The notes: a model not told the origin generated them from the sequence alone. Counted from the stretch's first letter, positions 1 through 10,417 are shown. The stretch is DNA of 64,000 nucleotides from Coxiella endosymbiont of Amblyomma sculptum (GCF_009883795.1 NZ_CP033868.1:124001-188000), one strand, 5' to 3'. Made by a program: numbers and translations.

Positions 1-222
1 TGAATTACCCATCTGCCCTTTGGGTAAACCTACTGCATTTCCTGAAGCTCTCAATAGAGTATGAGGATAGTTCGTCCATAACGCATCTAGGGTTGGTGTA
101 TCAGCAAGCCGAATTGCATTATGGGTTGATTTTTCGACTTTGCTGAAACCAAATCCATCAAGAATAATAAGTACCATAGGTTTTATGGGGTGTTTTTTGA
201 GTTTGTTGGGTGAAAAATGCAT
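1..222 (-). CDS. gpmI: 2,3-bisphosphoglycerate-independent phosphoglycerate mutase, N-terminal part
   Basis: Only the first 74 codons lie in the window; the gene continues past the left edge. The product interconverts 3- and 2-phosphoglycerate in the cytosol (glycolysis/gluconeogenesis). Visible are the first metal-binding Asp in LIILDGFG (Asp22), the family stretch [15 protein letters not shown], and QMGNS at the edge, whose Ser74 is the expected phosphorylated catalytic serine of the GNSEVGH motif. The ATG at 222 follows an AGAGG-like ribosome binding site by a few bases. A second ATG (Met16) would give a shorter start closer to many homologues. It is divergent from the DUF2520 gene across about 280 bases. 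Confidence 0.9.
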   Translation of the reverse strand, partial: MHFSPNKLKKHPIKPMVLIILDGFGFSKVEKSTHNAIRLADTPTLDALWTNYPHTLLRASGNAVGLPKGQMGNS

Positions 223-502
223 TAACACCTCTTTTGTTAGACATTTTTTCTAAAAACGCAATCATTTTACCAATTTCGAAAAATTATTTCGAGGCATATT
301 CCAAAATTCAATATGATAATTTATAAGAATTGTGTATTTTAGTTAAAGAAAGGGAAATTGAGCGAACTGTACAAACTCTTTTCTTTTTTCCGTTGCAATG
401 GGAAGAGAAAAGCAGATTTTTGAATATAGAATCGGAGTACAAAACAGTTAAACAATTTGTAGTTTTTTTGATTTTCTTACAGAGATGAGATAATTTGATT
501 GA

Positions 503-1378
503 ATGTCTGTATCTATAAAAATAAATTTCATTGGTGCTGGACGAGTTGGAAAGACTATTGCCAAACAAATCGTAGACAAAAAAGCAGCTGTTATTCAGGG
601 TGTGCATAATCTCTCATTAGAGAGCGCCAAAGAAGCAATAACCTATATCGGACAAGGAATGGCTTTTAAGAGTATTCGAGAATTGCCGTCATCCGATATC
701 ACTTTCATCACTACCTACGACGACGCGATAGCGGACTGCTGTCAGGATTTAGCAAAGAGTTGCAACCTTAAGAGAGGCAGTATCGTCCTACATTGTAGCG
801 GTTCTCTTTCATCAGATTTGTTGACTTCTGTAAAGAAACGGGATTGCTACATCGCCAGTGTACATCCTATGCGCAGTTTTCTTATACCTCCTAAGAATAA
901 AAATAGTGACCGTGTGTATTCCTGTACTTTTGAAGGAGACAAAAAATCGTTAAGTTTACTATCTTCTCTGTTTGGGATGATAAATTACTCAATTTATCCT
1001 ATTAATAAACAAGATAAGAGTATCTGTCATATCGCGAGCGTTTTTGCTTCAAATTATTTGGTTACTTTATATGATAAATCTTTATCTTGCTTAAAAAATT
1101 CTGAGATAACAGAAGAAGATGGATTTGAAATAATTTTAAATTTAATGAAAAGTACTTTGGACAATCTTGAATTTTCGCGATCGACTTCGAAGTCCTTAAC
1201 AGGGCCAATCAGTCGCGGAGATTTAGGAACAATCAAACGTCATTTACAGAAATTGTCAAACGCTAACAATTTAGAAATAAAAAAACTTTATCAAGTTCTA
1301 GGTTTTTCAACTGTAACTCTTACAGACTTACCGGATAGCAAAAAAGAAACTTTTTTTCGGATATTTTCTTATTTGTAA
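503..1378 (+). CDS. Rossmann-like and DUF2520 domain-containing protein
   Basis: A 291-residue protein with an N-terminal NAD(P)-type Rossmann fold: IGAGRVGK at residues 10-17. The second signature of this family is present as LHCSGSLSSDLL (about 96-107) followed by ASVHPMRSF (about 117-125). The C-terminal half is a helical DUF2520 domain. The family resembles ketopantoate and prephenate dehydrogenases, but no reaction can be assigned from sequence. The frame is intact. Bases 701-756, inside the Rossmann part, recur exactly at 1403-1458 just after the stop codon. Neighbours (gpmI, rhodanese, secB) give no functional clue. Confidence 0.8.
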   Translation: MSVSIKINFIGAGRVGKTIAKQIVDKKAAVIQGVHNLSLESAKEAITYIGQGMAFKSIRELPSSDITFITTYDDAIADCCQDLAKSCNLKRGSIVLHCSGSLSSDLLTSVKKRDCYIASVHPMRSFLIPPKNKNSDRVYSCTFEGDKKSLSLLSSLFGMINYSIYPINKQDKSICHIASVFASNYLVTLYDKSLSCLKNSEITEEDGFEIILNLMKSTLDNLEFSRSTSKSLTGPISRGDLGTIKRHLQKLSNANNLEIKKLYQVLGFSTVTLTDLPDSKKETFFRIFSYL

Positions 1379-1402
1379 AAGAATTAATGCTGTAAACAGT
1401 TG

Positions 1403-1458
1403 ACTTTCATCACTACCTACGACGACGCGATAGCGGACTGCTGTCAGGATTTAGCAAA
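1403..1458 (+). repeat. 56-base direct copy of a DUF2520 gene segment
   Basis: Identical to bases 701-756 inside the upstream gene. Outside the match the flanks differ, apart from a few bases beyond one mismatch at the right end. It lies 25 bases after the stop codon and before the rhodanese gene, and has no start codon or continuing frame of its own. It looks like a recent duplication or template-switch scar. Confidence 0.95.
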
Positions 1459-1526
1459 AAGGAATTTCTTACATCTCTTCTTTGAATCAAGTATACTCTT
1501 AAAGAATTTATGACCGTACCAGTATT

Positions 1527-1958
1527 ATGGAACAATTTCTTCAATTTTCTATTAATCATTGGATTTTGCTTACAGAATTCTCTGTTGCGTTGATTGCTTT
1601 ATGTATTTTAGATGTATACAGCAATACCAAAATCCGTTTAACACCTTCACAAGCAGTTTGGTTAATCAATAATGAGAAAGCTGTAGTTATTGATATTCGT
1701 GACTCTAAATCCTTTGAAAAAGGACATATTACTCATGCGATCAATATTTCTACACTGGAAGATGAGAAATTAAAAAAGATTAATCAATACAGACAACATT
1801 CTTTAATTATCGTTTGTGCGACTGGTTATAAATCTTCCCGTTTTGTAAAAAAATTACACAGACAAGGTTTTCAAAAAATTCATATACTTTCTGGTGGTAT
1901 GGATACATGGAAACATTCCCATATGCCTGTGGTAAAACAATTTTGCAAGCGTTTATAA
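1527..1958 (+). CDS. membrane-anchored rhodanese-like domain protein
   Basis: A 143-residue protein with one N-terminal transmembrane segment (about residues 11-31) followed by a single rhodanese domain. The catalytic cysteine is Cys97 in [10 protein letters not shown], where the loop CATGYKS has the expected length for a sulfurtransferase. [15 protein letters not shown] is the usual CH2A region and LSGGMDTWK the C-terminal CH2B-like motif. YibN-like proteins of this layout sit beside secB in many gammaproteobacteria, as here, where the stop is 14 bases before secB. The role (sulfur transfer or membrane-associated assistance to export) is not established. Confidence 0.85.
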   Translation: MEQFLQFSINHWILLTEFSVALIALCILDVYSNTKIRLTPSQAVWLINNEKAVVIDIRDSKSFEKGHITHAINISTLEDEKLKKINQYRQHSLIIVCATGYKSSRFVKKLHRQGFQKIHILSGGMDTWKHSHMPVVKQFCKRL

Positions 1959-1972
1959 AGAAAGAAAATCAG

Positions 1973-2446
1973 ATGGCAGAAAACAAAGATGCTAGTCAGT
2001 TGAATCGCGGACCCGAATTCGCGATACAACGATTGTACGTAAAAGACTTGTCATTTGAATCTCCACACAGCCCACAAGTCTTCTTTGAGGAATGGAAGCC
2101 GGAATTAGATCTGGATTTAACTACTAAAACACACGATCTGGGGAGCGGAAATCACGAAGTAGTTTTGACCGTGAAAGCTACAGTTAAAATAAAAGAAAAG
2201 ACTGTTTTCATAGCGGAAATTTTTCAGGCCGGAATTTTCATCGTAAAAAATTTTCCTGAGGATCAAATGCAACCTATGCTGGGAAGTTTTTGTCCTAATA
2301 TTCTCTATCCGTATGCGAGAGAAGCGATTACAGATATGGTTGTTCGAGGAGGTTTTCCACATCTTTATTTGGCGCCAGTAAATTTCGACTTACTTTTGGA
2401 ACAGCACAATCGCTCTAAAGAACGTGATAGGGACCGCGTGCACTGA
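1973..2446 (+). CDS. secB: protein-export chaperone SecB
   Basis: A 157-residue cytosolic chaperone that keeps preproteins unfolded and delivers them to SecA. The family core is clear: [19 protein letters not shown] near the N-terminus, then FEEWKPEL, the acidic and Lys-rich strands ([18 protein letters not shown]) and the C-terminal [23 protein letters not shown] signature. I chose the ATG at 1973 (MAENKDASQ) because it has an upstream GAAAG/AGA-rich region and matches family length; an in-frame upstream ATG lies inside the rhodanese gene and would add 22 non-conserved residues. The stop is 3 bases before gpsA, indicating one transcript. Confidence 0.95.
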   Translation: MAENKDASQLNRGPEFAIQRLYVKDLSFESPHSPQVFFEEWKPELDLDLTTKTHDLGSGNHEVVLTVKATVKIKEKTVFIAEIFQAGIFIVKNFPEDQMQPMLGSFCPNILYPYAREAITDMVVRGGFPHLYLAPVNFDLLLEQHNRSKERDRDRVH

Positions 2447-2449
2447 ATT

Positions 2450-3460
2450 ATGAAAAATTGCCCTTTAACTATTCTTGGTGCTGGATCTTGGGGGACGGCT
2501 CTGGCTCTTCTGTTGTCTCGTAAAGAGCAAATTGTTCGGCTTTGGTCTTATAAAAAAAGACATGTGCGAGAAATGAAATTAGAAGGCATTAACAATCGTT
2601 ATTTGCCAAATTATCCCTTCCCAAAATCTTTGTGTGTTTATCATGATTTAAAAGCGAGTCTGGAAGGAGTAAATGATATATTGATTGTCGTACCTAGCTT
2701 CGCATTTCAAACAGTGATCCAGAACATTAAGCCTTATATGCATTCTCGTATACGTATTGCTTGGGGAACTAAAGGAATTTCCATCGATAATTATTTGTTG
2801 CACGAAGTTGTTAAAATGAAGTTAGGCCATATACCTGTTGCGGTACTATCAGGTCCAAGTCTTGCTACCGAAGTAGCCGCTGGATTGCCGACCGAGATAA
2901 TAATAGCCAGTAACGACACAAGTTTTGCTTGTGACTTGACTAAGCGATTACACAGTCCTTATTTTCGAATAGATCAAAATAGTGATTTAGTGGGTGTTGA
3001 GATTTGTGGAAGTGTAAAAAATATATTAGCTATTGCAACTGGAATTAGTGATGGGTTGTTTTTAGGTGCGAATGCTCGAGCTGCTTTAATTACTCGGGGA
3101 TTAACCGAGATGGGTCGTCTAGTTAAAGCTTTGGGAGGAAAGCAAGAAACTCTAATTGGGCTGGCTGGATTGGGAGATTTGGTTCTTACTTGTACAGATA
3201 ATCAATCGCGTAATCGAAGATTTGGTTTGGCATTGGGCAAAGGCATAAGCAGAAAAGATGCCGAACGATGTGTAGGACAATCGATCGAAGGATTACACAA
3301 TGCGAATCAAATTTGGATTCTTGCGAAAAAATATAAAGTTGATATGCCTATTGTACAACAAAGTTATCGTATTCTTCACGAAAATCTAGATCCTAGGCAG
3401 GCTATACAAGAGATCTTGTGCTGTTCTTCCGGAACAAAAATTTTAGAAACGCTAAAATAG
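2450..3460 (+). CDS. gpsA: glycerol-3-phosphate dehydrogenase [NAD(P)+]
   Basis: 336 residues, the usual length. It reduces dihydroxyacetone phosphate to sn-glycerol 3-phosphate, the backbone for phospholipids. The N-terminal Rossmann motif is LGAGSWGTALA (8-18), the substrate region is SGPSLATEVA, and the catalytic domain has the conserved VKNILAIATGISDGL with its Lys, then NARAALITRGLTEM and GLAGLGDLVLTC. It directly follows secB, an arrangement common in gammaproteobacteria. The product feeds the same phospholipid pathway as CdsA at the other end of the window. Confidence 0.97.
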   Translation: MKNCPLTILGAGSWGTALALLLSRKEQIVRLWSYKKRHVREMKLEGINNRYLPNYPFPKSLCVYHDLKASLEGVNDILIVVPSFAFQTVIQNIKPYMHSRIRIAWGTKGISIDNYLLHEVVKMKLGHIPVAVLSGPSLATEVAAGLPTEIIIASNDTSFACDLTKRLHSPYFRIDQNSDLVGVEICGSVKNILAIATGISDGLFLGANARAALITRGLTEMGRLVKALGGKQETLIGLAGLGDLVLTCTDNQSRNRRFGLALGKGISRKDAERCVGQSIEGLHNANQIWILAKKYKVDMPIVQQSYRILHENLDPRQAIQEILCCSSGTKILETLK

Positions 3461-3687
3461 CAGCTGTTTTATTTGCAATTCTATTTCGTAAATTTAGAGA
3501 TATTGTTTATAAACATAGAATTGTGATATCTGTTTTACTTCTGTTAGTCTCGAAGTAGCGCTTTGTGTCCTTTTATACGTTCTTGTGTATCAGTTTTTTC
3601 TTCAAAATCTGGATTTTTAATTGGACAGTGAGAAAAATTTCTTCTTCGATTGTTATTTTTTTTCGGATGTTGTAATAGAATTCAATT
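3461..3687. other. gpsA-accA spacer, no gene recognised
   Basis: About 227 A+T-rich bases with stop codons in every frame. I see no hairpin strong enough to call a terminator and no clear gene remnant. The promoter of accA should lie here, but no box stands out. Confidence 0.6.
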
Positions 3688-4641
3688 ATGAATTTGGATT
3701 ATTTAGATTTTGAACAACCCATCGCAGAGATTCAGGGAAAAATAGATGAATTGCATCGTATAGATACCGGACAAGAAGTTGATTTCTCCGAAGAAATTTC
3801 TGATTTGGAAGCACAAGGTGCCCAATTAACGCAAAAAATCTTTTCTACTTTGAAAGCGTATCAAATTGTTCAATTAGCTCGGCATCCTCTACGCCCGCAC
3901 ACTGTCGACTATCTTCAAAAGATTTTTTCGGATTTTGATGAATTGCATGGTGATCGTTATTATGGAGATGATTCTGGTGTAATTGGAGGTCTGGGGCGTC
4001 TAGAGAACAAACCGATCATGGTCATTGGCCAGGAAAAGGGGCGAACTACTAGAGAAAAAATTTCTCGAAATTTTGGAATGACAAAACCTGAAGGATTTCG
4101 AAAAGCACTACGATTAATGAAACTTGCTGAACGATTTGCAATTCCAGTCATCACTTTAATCGATACTCCAGGAGCCTATCCCGGTATAGATGCTGAAGAA
4201 CGTAATCAAAGCGGTGCCATTGCCAGAAATATTTATGAAATGTCACAACTAAAAATTCCGATTATATGTATTATAATTGGTGAAGGTTGTTCCGGAGGTG
4301 CACTGGCTATTGGAGTGGGAGATTGCACGTTGATGTTGCAGTATGCTTATTATTCAGTAATTTCTCCAGAAGGTTGTGCTTCCATTTTGTGGAAAAATGT
4401 TGAAAAAGCAGGGGAAGCTGCTGAAGCACTTGCGCTAACTTCAGAACGGCTCTATAAATTGAATTTGATTGATGAAATAGTACAAGAACCGCTTGGAGGA
4501 GCGCATCGTAATGTTGACGCTATGGCAGAAATACTTAAGAAACGATTGCAAATACATCTTTCCGCTTTACAGTCTGAGTCTATTGATGCCCTTTTGGAAA
4601 GGCGTTACAAACGATGGTTGAATTATGGTTCATATGGTTAG
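3688..4641 (+). CDS. accA: acetyl-CoA carboxylase carboxyltransferase subunit alpha
   Basis: 317 residues, full length. With AccD it transfers carboxyl from carboxybiotin to acetyl-CoA to make malonyl-CoA for fatty acid synthesis. It begins [17 protein letters not shown] as in the family and contains the crotonase-fold region with [44 protein letters not shown] and [10 protein letters not shown]. The end overlaps the start of tilS by 17 bases, so the two are probably cotranscribed, as in many gammaproteobacteria. Confidence 0.97.
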   Translation: MNLDYLDFEQPIAEIQGKIDELHRIDTGQEVDFSEEISDLEAQGAQLTQKIFSTLKAYQIVQLARHPLRPHTVDYLQKIFSDFDELHGDRYYGDDSGVIGGLGRLENKPIMVIGQEKGRTTREKISRNFGMTKPEGFRKALRLMKLAERFAIPVITLIDTPGAYPGIDAEERNQSGAIARNIYEMSQLKIPIICIIIGEGCSGGALAIGVGDCTLMLQYAYYSVISPEGCASILWKNVEKAGEAAEALALTSERLYKLNLIDEIVQEPLGGAHRNVDAMAEILKKRLQIHLSALQSESIDALLERRYKRWLNYGSYG

Positions 4642-5953
4642 TCCAAACAAAATTTTCGAGAAACTGATCACACTTACTAGCAATTTCCGTTTTTATATTG
4701 CCTACAGTGGAGGTTTGGATTCTCATGTTCTTTTGCACGTAATGAGCGAGTGTCTCAAGAAAAATCCATTTTTACGTATACAAGCTCTACACATTAATCA
4801 CGGTCTTAGTTCAAAATCAAAACTTTGGGAACAACATTGTCGATGTGTTTGTGAACAACTAAGGATACCTGTTCAAGTGGAGCGAGTGAAATTAGAAATT
4901 CTTCCGGGTCGGAGTATTGAAAAAATTGCTCGGGAGGCTCGTTATGCGATATTTCGTCGTGTTATTCGCGAGGACGAGAATATTCTAACAGCACACACCC
5001 AAAATGATCAGGCAGAAACTTTTTTATTGCAATTAATGCGGGGGGCAGGTATTAAGGGGTTGAGCTCTATGCCGATAAAAAAGAAATTAGGTTCCGGCTA
5101 TTTATTGCGTTTGCTGCTAAATTTTTGTCGAAACGAATTGCAGGATTATGCTGAAAAAAACTTTTTGCATTGGATAGAAGATGACACGAATTTGGAACTT
5201 CGGTTTAACCGAAACTATTTGCGTCACAGAATATTACCCATTCTACAGAAGCGATGGTCTAAAGCATTTCCAATTATTTCCCGATCGGCAAGTCATTGTG
5301 CCGAAGCAGCTATTTTGCTTGATCAGTTGGCGGATAACGATTTACTGACTGTACAAAACGGTATGAAATTGGCAATCAAACCGCTGTTACAATTGACTTC
5401 CTCACGACAAAAAAATGTTTTGCGGAGATGGATTGCCCATAAGGGATTTCTTGTCCCGCAGACCAAACAATTAGAACAGATACAAAAAGATGTACTGAAA
5501 GCAACGAGAGGCGCGAATCCTATTTTTACTTATGGGAATGTAGAAATTCGTCGGTATGACGACGAACTATATTTGTCTAATGTTCTGCGACATTGGAATA
5601 CTAACTTAGTCATTCCATGGAGTTTCTGCGAACTTTTGATGCTCCCTGCGAATTTAGGTGTTTTAAAAGCTGTAAAAAGAAAAGGTGTAGGAATCACAAC
5701 TGCGATTCGCACTTGTCAAGTGACGATACGTTTTCGAAAAGGAGGAGAACAATGCTCTCCTGTAGGAAGAAAGAAGAGTTCTTTGTTAAAAGAACTGATG
5801 CGAGAATGGAAAATTCCGGTTTGGCAGCGGAATGCTGTCCCGTTGGTCTATTACGAGGAAAAGTTAGTGTCTGTTATAGGTTATTGTGTCTGTGAAGAAT
5901 TTTCGGTAAAGTCCTCGGAATGGGGATGGGTTATCTGCCGAGAGACGAGATAG
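4625..5953 (+). CDS. tilS: tRNA(Ile)-lysidine synthase
   Basis: 442 residues. It attaches lysine to C34 of the CAT-anticodon isoleucine tRNA so that it reads ATA, an essential activity. The N-type PP-loop is [12 protein letters not shown] at about residues 28-39. HINHGLS and the stretch [26 protein letters not shown] follow, with the C-terminal TilS domain after about residue 370. Two in-frame ATGs (4625 and 4634) are possible starts; both overlap accA. Nothing is truncated. Confidence 0.95.
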   Translation: MVHMVSPNKIFEKLITLTSNFRFYIAYSGGLDSHVLLHVMSECLKKNPFLRIQALHINHGLSSKSKLWEQHCRCVCEQLRIPVQVERVKLEILPGRSIEKIAREARYAIFRRVIREDENILTAHTQNDQAETFLLQLMRGAGIKGLSSMPIKKKLGSGYLLRLLLNFCRNELQDYAEKNFLHWIEDDTNLELRFNRNYLRHRILPILQKRWSKAFPIISRSASHCAEAAILLDQLADNDLLTVQNGMKLAIKPLLQLTSSRQKNVLRRWIAHKGFLVPQTKQLEQIQKDVLKATRGANPIFTYGNVEIRRYDDELYLSNVLRHWNTNLVIPWSFCELLMLPANLGVLKAVKRKGVGITTAIRTCQVTIRFRKGGEQCSPVGRKKSSLLKELMREWKIPVWQRNAVPLVYYEEKLVSVIGYCVCEEFSVKSSEWGWVICRETR

Positions 5954-6195
5954 AATAAAAAAAATAAAGACAATGTAATAAAACTACACGCTCTAACCTA
6001 AAGTCTAAGAAGGGAGGTATAGGGGAACCGCGCATTGAATTTTAAGTTTTAGGTCATTTTTACTACTTAGCAAAAAATGCTTAAGAATAAAGAACAATGA
6101 AAATTCCCACAAGTTGGTATCCATGACAACTTCTGAAAGTTTGTGTTATCATCCACGTCCGTCAAAAACGACAATACAGTAGTTGGGCAGACACA
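5954..6195. other. tilS-lepA spacer
   Basis: About 240 bases. It holds a strong Shine-Dalgarno-like GGGAGG near 6012-6017 with no reading frame after it, which may mark an eroded gene start or a leader. No terminator hairpin with a T-run is evident. The N-terminal coding part of lepA starts somewhere near its right end. Confidence 0.5.
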
Positions 6196-8007
6196 ATTTT
6201 TCAAAAATTTATTCGAAATTTTTCAATTATCGCACACGTCGATCACGGTAAATCTACATTAGCAGATCGATTCATTTGTATTTGCGGTGGACTAACTGAT
6301 CGCGAGATGAAAGATCAAGTATTGGATTCAATGGATATTGAGCGGGAGCGTGGAATTACTATTAAGGCTCAAAGTGTTTCCTTGTCTTATCGATCTCGAA
6401 ATGACACTATTTATCAATTGAATTGTATTGATACTCCAGGACACACGGATTTTTCTTATGAAGTGTCCCGGTCGTTGGCAGCTTGTGAAGGTGCTCTGTT
6501 GGTAGTAGACGCTACCCAAGGTGTAGAAGCGCAGACAGTAGAAACTTATCGTTTGGCTATTAAACAAGGGCTTACAGTATTACCGGTTTTAAATAAAATT
6601 GATTTACCACAAGCAAATCCCGAACGTACTATCGAAGAAATTGAAGATGTTGCTGGTTGCAAAATACGTAACGCTATCCAAGTAAGTTCTGTAAGCGCTA
6701 AATCAGGCAGAGGAGTACAGGAATTGCTGGAGCGAATTATTTTTTCTATCCCTCCACCGATAGGAAATTCTACGGCGCCATTGCAAGCTTTGATTATTGA
6801 TTCTTGGTTTGATAGCTATTTGGGAATAGTGTCCTTAGTACGAATCAAGGAAGGTTCCTTATCTCAAGGAGATAAAATCAAAGTTTTTTCGACAGGAAAA
6901 AATTACTATGTCGATCGAATAGGGTGCTTTACACCAAAATACCAAATCTTAAAAGTGTTGAAATCTGGTATGGTAGGATTTGTAGTCGCTGGAATTAAAG
7001 ATGTTCTCGGCGCCCCTGTGGGGGATACGCTAACGCACGCCAAAAATCCTATAAAAATTCCTCTGTCTGGTTTCCAAAAGGTGAGACCTCGAATGTTTGC
7101 TGGTTTGTTTCCTGTTGAACCTAATCAATATGAATCGTTTCGGAGAGCGCTTACTAGATTGTGTATAAATGACCCAGCCTTATCCTATGAACCAGAATCT
7201 TCGAATACTGTTGGATTCGGATTTCGTTGTGGTTTTCTCGGTATGCTTCACATGGAAATTGTTCAAGAACGTTTAAAACGAGAATACAATCTCAGATTGA
7301 TTGCTACGGTACCTACAGTAAACTATCAGGTTGTAACTAAAAAAAACGAAGTTTTGTATATTGGTGATCCAAATCAATTTCCTAAAACTGTTGAAATTTC
7401 TGAAATTCGAGAACCCATTGCAGTGTTAAATATACTAGTACCTTCCAAATTTTTAGGCGCGGTACTGAAGTTGTGTGCAGAAAAACGCGGCGTTCAAAAA
7501 GAATTATTGTATTTAGGAAATCAGGTATCGGTAAGATACGAAGTTCCATTAAGTGAAGTAATACTAGGTTTTTTTGATTGCTTAAAATCTGTAAGTCGTG
7601 GATACGCTTCTATAGATTATAGTATTGGTCATTTCAAAAAAGCAGATCTGGTAAAATTGGATATCTTACTTTCCGGAAAAAGTATAGACGCTTTGGCAAC
7701 TATTATACACCGAGACCAAGCTTATGTACGAGGACGCCAATTAACAGAACAGCTTAAAAATTTGATTTCACGACAAATGTTTGAAGTGGTTATTCAAGCA
7801 GCGGTCGGTTCTAGAGTAATTTCCCGCACTACAGTGCAGGCGTTACGAAAAAACGTAACATCCAGATGTCGTGGAGGAGACGTGACACGAAAACATAAAT
7901 TACTAGAAAAACAAAAATCTGGCAAAGAACGTATGAGGCGAATAGGAAAAGTAAATGTCTCTCAAGAAATGTTTTTGACCATTTTGGGAATAAAAAATGA
8001 TATTTGA
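6196..8007 (+). CDS. lepA: elongation factor 4 (LepA), no canonical start codon
   Basis: Ribosome-associated GTPase of the EF-G family. The protein is full length only if read from before the first in-frame ATG: that ATG (6307) lies after G1. The frame upstream encodes [20 protein letters not shown] (P-loop HVDHGKST, starting at 6214), then G3 DTPGH and G4 NKID. Between the in-frame stop at 6124 and the P-loop there is no ATG, GTG or TTG; candidates are CTG 6133, ATT 6196 and ATT 6211. I chose 6196 because IFQKFIRNF matches the family length, but there is no clear ribosome binding site. Domains II, III, V and the LepA C-terminal domain are intact. Its end overlaps lepB by 11 bases, the classical lepA-lepB pair. 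Confidence 0.9.
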   Translation: MFQKFIRNFSIIAHVDHGKSTLADRFICICGGLTDREMKDQVLDSMDIERERGITIKAQSVSLSYRSRNDTIYQLNCIDTPGHTDFSYEVSRSLAACEGALLVVDATQGVEAQTVETYRLAIKQGLTVLPVLNKIDLPQANPERTIEEIEDVAGCKIRNAIQVSSVSAKSGRGVQELLERIIFSIPPPIGNSTAPLQALIIDSWFDSYLGIVSLVRIKEGSLSQGDKIKVFSTGKNYYVDRIGCFTPKYQILKVLKSGMVGFVVAGIKDVLGAPVGDTLTHAKNPIKIPLSGFQKVRPRMFAGLFPVEPNQYESFRRALTRLCINDPALSYEPESSNTVGFGFRCGFLGMLHMEIVQERLKREYNLRLIATVPTVNYQVVTKKNEVLYIGDPNQFPKTVEISEIREPIAVLNILVPSKFLGAVLKLCAEKRGVQKELLYLGNQVSVRYEVPLSEVILGFFDCLKSVSRGYASIDYSIGHFKKADLVKLDILLSGKSIDALATIIHRDQAYVRGRQLTEQLKNLISRQMFEVVIQAAVGSRVISRTTVQALRKNVTSRCRGGDVTRKHKLLEKQKSGKERMRRIGKVNVSQEMFLTILGIKNDI

Positions 8008-8770
8008 TTTTTCTTTTTATCTGACAATTGCTATGATATTGACTGGAACGGCTGTTTGTTTCGATTTTCTTTTCCTTAGAAAACGTAAGTGTTCGAAATC
8101 CGTATCTATCTTATTAAGATATAGTAAAATTTTTTTTCCCACCTTATTGATTGTCTGGATAGTACGGTCTTTCATAATTCAACCTTATTATGTACTCACA
8201 GGCTCTTTAGAGCCTACAATTATGCCGGGTGATTTTATTGCAGTAGAACAGTTTTCTTATGGATTGCGTCTTCCCGTGATTAACAAAAAAGTTCTCCCTG
8301 TTGGTAAACCAGAGAGAGGACAAATTATTTTATTCCAATGGCCTAAAAATCCGGGAATTATTTTTGTTAAACGTGTTATTGGACTACCAGGCGATCACGT
8401 CGTTTATAAAAATAAGCAATTGTATATCAACGGTAAGAGACAAAAGCAAAAACTTCTTTATACAGTAAATAATACAGATATATGGGAGAAATTCTTATAT
8501 CCTGTAGTTTTTGTAAAAGAAGAAGAATTATACGGTATCAAACATAAAATCTGCCTCCAATCTCTCGGAGGAGAAGCTAATTATTGCGATTTAGAAGTTC
8601 CTTCTGGACATTATTTCGTAATGGGTGATAATCGAGATAACAGCGATGACAGCCGCCAGTGGGGATTTGTTCCGGAACACAATTTAATTGGAAAAGCTTT
8701 CAGGATCTGGTTCAGTTGGGATTCTGCAAGTAAACGAGTTCGATGGAATCGGATTGGAAATGTACTGTAA
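7997..8770 (+). CDS. lepB: signal peptidase I
   Basis: 257 residues. An inner-membrane serine protease that removes signal peptides from exported proteins. There are two transmembrane segments (about 7-27 and 45-62). The catalytic Ser is Ser70 in GSLEPT; the family usually has Met rather than Leu after this Ser. The general-base Lys is Lys125 in [11 protein letters not shown]. The box E signature [20 protein letters not shown] is complete. It overlaps the lepA end by 11 bases and is followed by rnc after 58 bases. Confidence 0.95.
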   Translation: MIFDFSFYLTIAMILTGTAVCFDFLFLRKRKCSKSVSILLRYSKIFFPTLLIVWIVRSFIIQPYYVLTGSLEPTIMPGDFIAVEQFSYGLRLPVINKKVLPVGKPERGQIILFQWPKNPGIIFVKRVIGLPGDHVVYKNKQLYINGKRQKQKLLYTVNNTDIWEKFLYPVVFVKEEELYGIKHKICLQSLGGEANYCDLEVPSGHYFVMGDNRDNSDDSRQWGFVPEHNLIGKAFRIWFSWDSASKRVRWNRIGNVL

Positions 8771-8828
8771 TGAAATTATGAGTCATAATTGACTTTGATT
8801 GCCCTAACTCTTCCGTTTTAAAAAAATT

Positions 8829-9491
8829 ATGAGCACACTTGACGTGTTGATGCGAAGTTTGCATCATCAATTCGATAACATTGAATTGCTACGAATGGCT
8901 TTAAGTCACCGAAGTGTTGGGACACCCAACAACGAGCGATTGGAGTTTTTAGGAGATGCCGTTTTAGGTTTTGTCATTGCACTAGAGTTATACCAAAAAT
9001 ATCCTAAAGCAAGAGAAGGAGAATTAACTCAAATGCGCGCTTCCATTGTTAACGGTGATGTGCTGGCGCAGTTGTCGATTGACTTAGGAATTGATAAAAA
9101 TTTGGTTTTAGGAACGGGCGAACGCGGTAACGGAAGAACAAGATTGTCAATTTTATCGGATGCTTTAGAAGCCGTAGTTGGCGCCATTTATCTTGATGCT
9201 GGATTAGAAAAATGTTATCACTGCCTACTACAATGGTACGGTGGACGTATAAACAATCTATCCATGTTGATTCCAAGGAAAGATGCTAAATCACGTTTGC
9301 AAGAATGGTCGCAAGCTAAAAAGTTGCCTCTCCCTACTTATGAAGTATTAATAAAAGGAGAACCGCACAAGCAAATTTTTACAGCCATTTGTTTTATTGC
9401 AGGATTATCTTATAGAACGGAGGGTACCAACACCACACGACGGCGAGCAGAGCAAATCGCTGCTGAACGTTTTTTAGAATTAGTGGAATAA
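8829..9491 (+). CDS. rnc: ribonuclease III
   Basis: 220 residues. It cleaves double-stranded RNA, including the rRNA precursor. The RNase III signature NERLEFLGDAVLGF starts at residue 35 and carries the metal ligands; the second acidic cluster is SDALEAVVGAIYLDAG. A double-stranded RNA-binding domain occupies about 150-220 (KSRLQEWSQAKKLPLPTYE). The gene ends 4 bases before era, the conserved rnc-era order. It is relevant to the long inverted repeats described elsewhere in this window, whose transcripts would be substrates. Confidence 0.96.
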   Translation: MSTLDVLMRSLHHQFDNIELLRMALSHRSVGTPNNERLEFLGDAVLGFVIALELYQKYPKAREGELTQMRASIVNGDVLAQLSIDLGIDKNLVLGTGERGNGRTRLSILSDALEAVVGAIYLDAGLEKCYHCLLQWYGGRINNLSMLIPRKDAKSRLQEWSQAKKLPLPTYEVLIKGEPHKQIFTAICFIAGLSYRTEGTNTTRRRAEQIAAERFLELVE

Positions 9492-9495
9492 GAGA

Positions 9496-10389
9496 GTGAA
9501 AAATCGAGATTCTACTCATTTTGGATATACTGTTATCATTGGTCGACCCAATGTAGGCAAGTCTTCTTTGCTCAATCGGATAGTAGGTTCTAAGATAAGC
9601 ATCACGTCTTGTAAGCCTCGAACTACTCGCTGCCAAATCCTAGGAATAAAAACCTTTAGAGATATTCAAGTAGCTTATATCGATACTCCAGGGTTTCATT
9701 TGGAAAATGACAAAAATTGCTCTGATTACATTTCTTGGAAGACGCTACAAGGTGTCGATCTCATTATTTTTGTTATTGAACCTTATTGGAACGAACAGGA
9801 TGTTTTAGTATTAAAACAACTGCAATTTCAGAGCATTACAACACCTACTTTTTTAGTTATAAACAAAATTGACCGCATGAAAAACTTTTCAGAATTGTTA
9901 CCTTTAATTAAAAAAACCTCTTTTTTGCATCCGTTTAGTGCAATTATTCCTATTTCTGTGAAAACTGGTGATCAAGTTGGAATTTTAGAACAGAAGATTA
10001 ACGATCAGATGCCAAAATCATTCTTCTGTTTTTCTCCAGGACAAACTACAGATCGTAACGATCAATTTTTGGCAATTGAAACAATTCGTGAAAAACTTAT
10101 GCGGTTTTTACATCGAGAAATTCCTTATTCTTTGAAAGTAACGATTTCAATGTTTCAACGAGAAGAAAAGATGCTTAGTATTTCGGCTGTGATTTGGGTT
10201 GCACGAGAAGGGCAAAAAGGAATTGTAATAGGAAAATATGGAAAATGGATTAAAAAAGTTGGAATAACCGCGCGTGTTGATATGGAAAAATTATTCAGAA
10301 AAAAAATATTTTTACAATTATGGGTTAAACTGAGAGAGAATAATTATCCGATGCGGTGGAAACAAGATTTTAATACGTTTTGTGATTAG
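9496..10389 (+). CDS. era: GTPase Era
   Basis: 297 residues. Binds 16S rRNA near its 3' end and assists 30S maturation. G1 is GRPNVGKS (16-23), G3 is DTPGFH and G4 NKIDRM. The C-terminal KH domain includes VIGKYGKWIKKVG. The start is GTG at 9496, preceded by AAGAGAG. It sits between rnc and recO as in most gammaproteobacteria. Confidence 0.95.
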   Translation: MKNRDSTHFGYTVIIGRPNVGKSSLLNRIVGSKISITSCKPRTTRCQILGIKTFRDIQVAYIDTPGFHLENDKNCSDYISWKTLQGVDLIIFVIEPYWNEQDVLVLKQLQFQSITTPTFLVINKIDRMKNFSELLPLIKKTSFLHPFSAIIPISVKTGDQVGILEQKINDQMPKSFFCFSPGQTTDRNDQFLAIETIREKLMRFLHREIPYSLKVTISMFQREEKMLSISAVIWVAREGQKGIVIGKYGKWIKKVGITARVDMEKLFRKKIFLQLWVKLRENNYPMRWKQDFNTFCD

Positions 10390-10417
10390 AAATCTTTTAT
10401 ATTGGGAGTTTTGGTGA

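Noticed and set aside
379-412. CTTTTCT...AGAAAAG imperfect hairpin in the gpmI-DUF2520 spacer
   Set aside because: A/T-rich with bulges; too weak to call a terminator or operator between divergent genes.
3094-3110. CTCGG...CCGAG stem inside gpsA
   Set aside because: Only five base pairs in coding DNA; expected by chance.
6122-6181. Short frame MTTSESLC... as a possible shifted N-terminus of lepA
   Set aside because: It ends at a stop before the P-loop frame and does not resemble LepA N-termini; joining it would need an unsupported frameshift.
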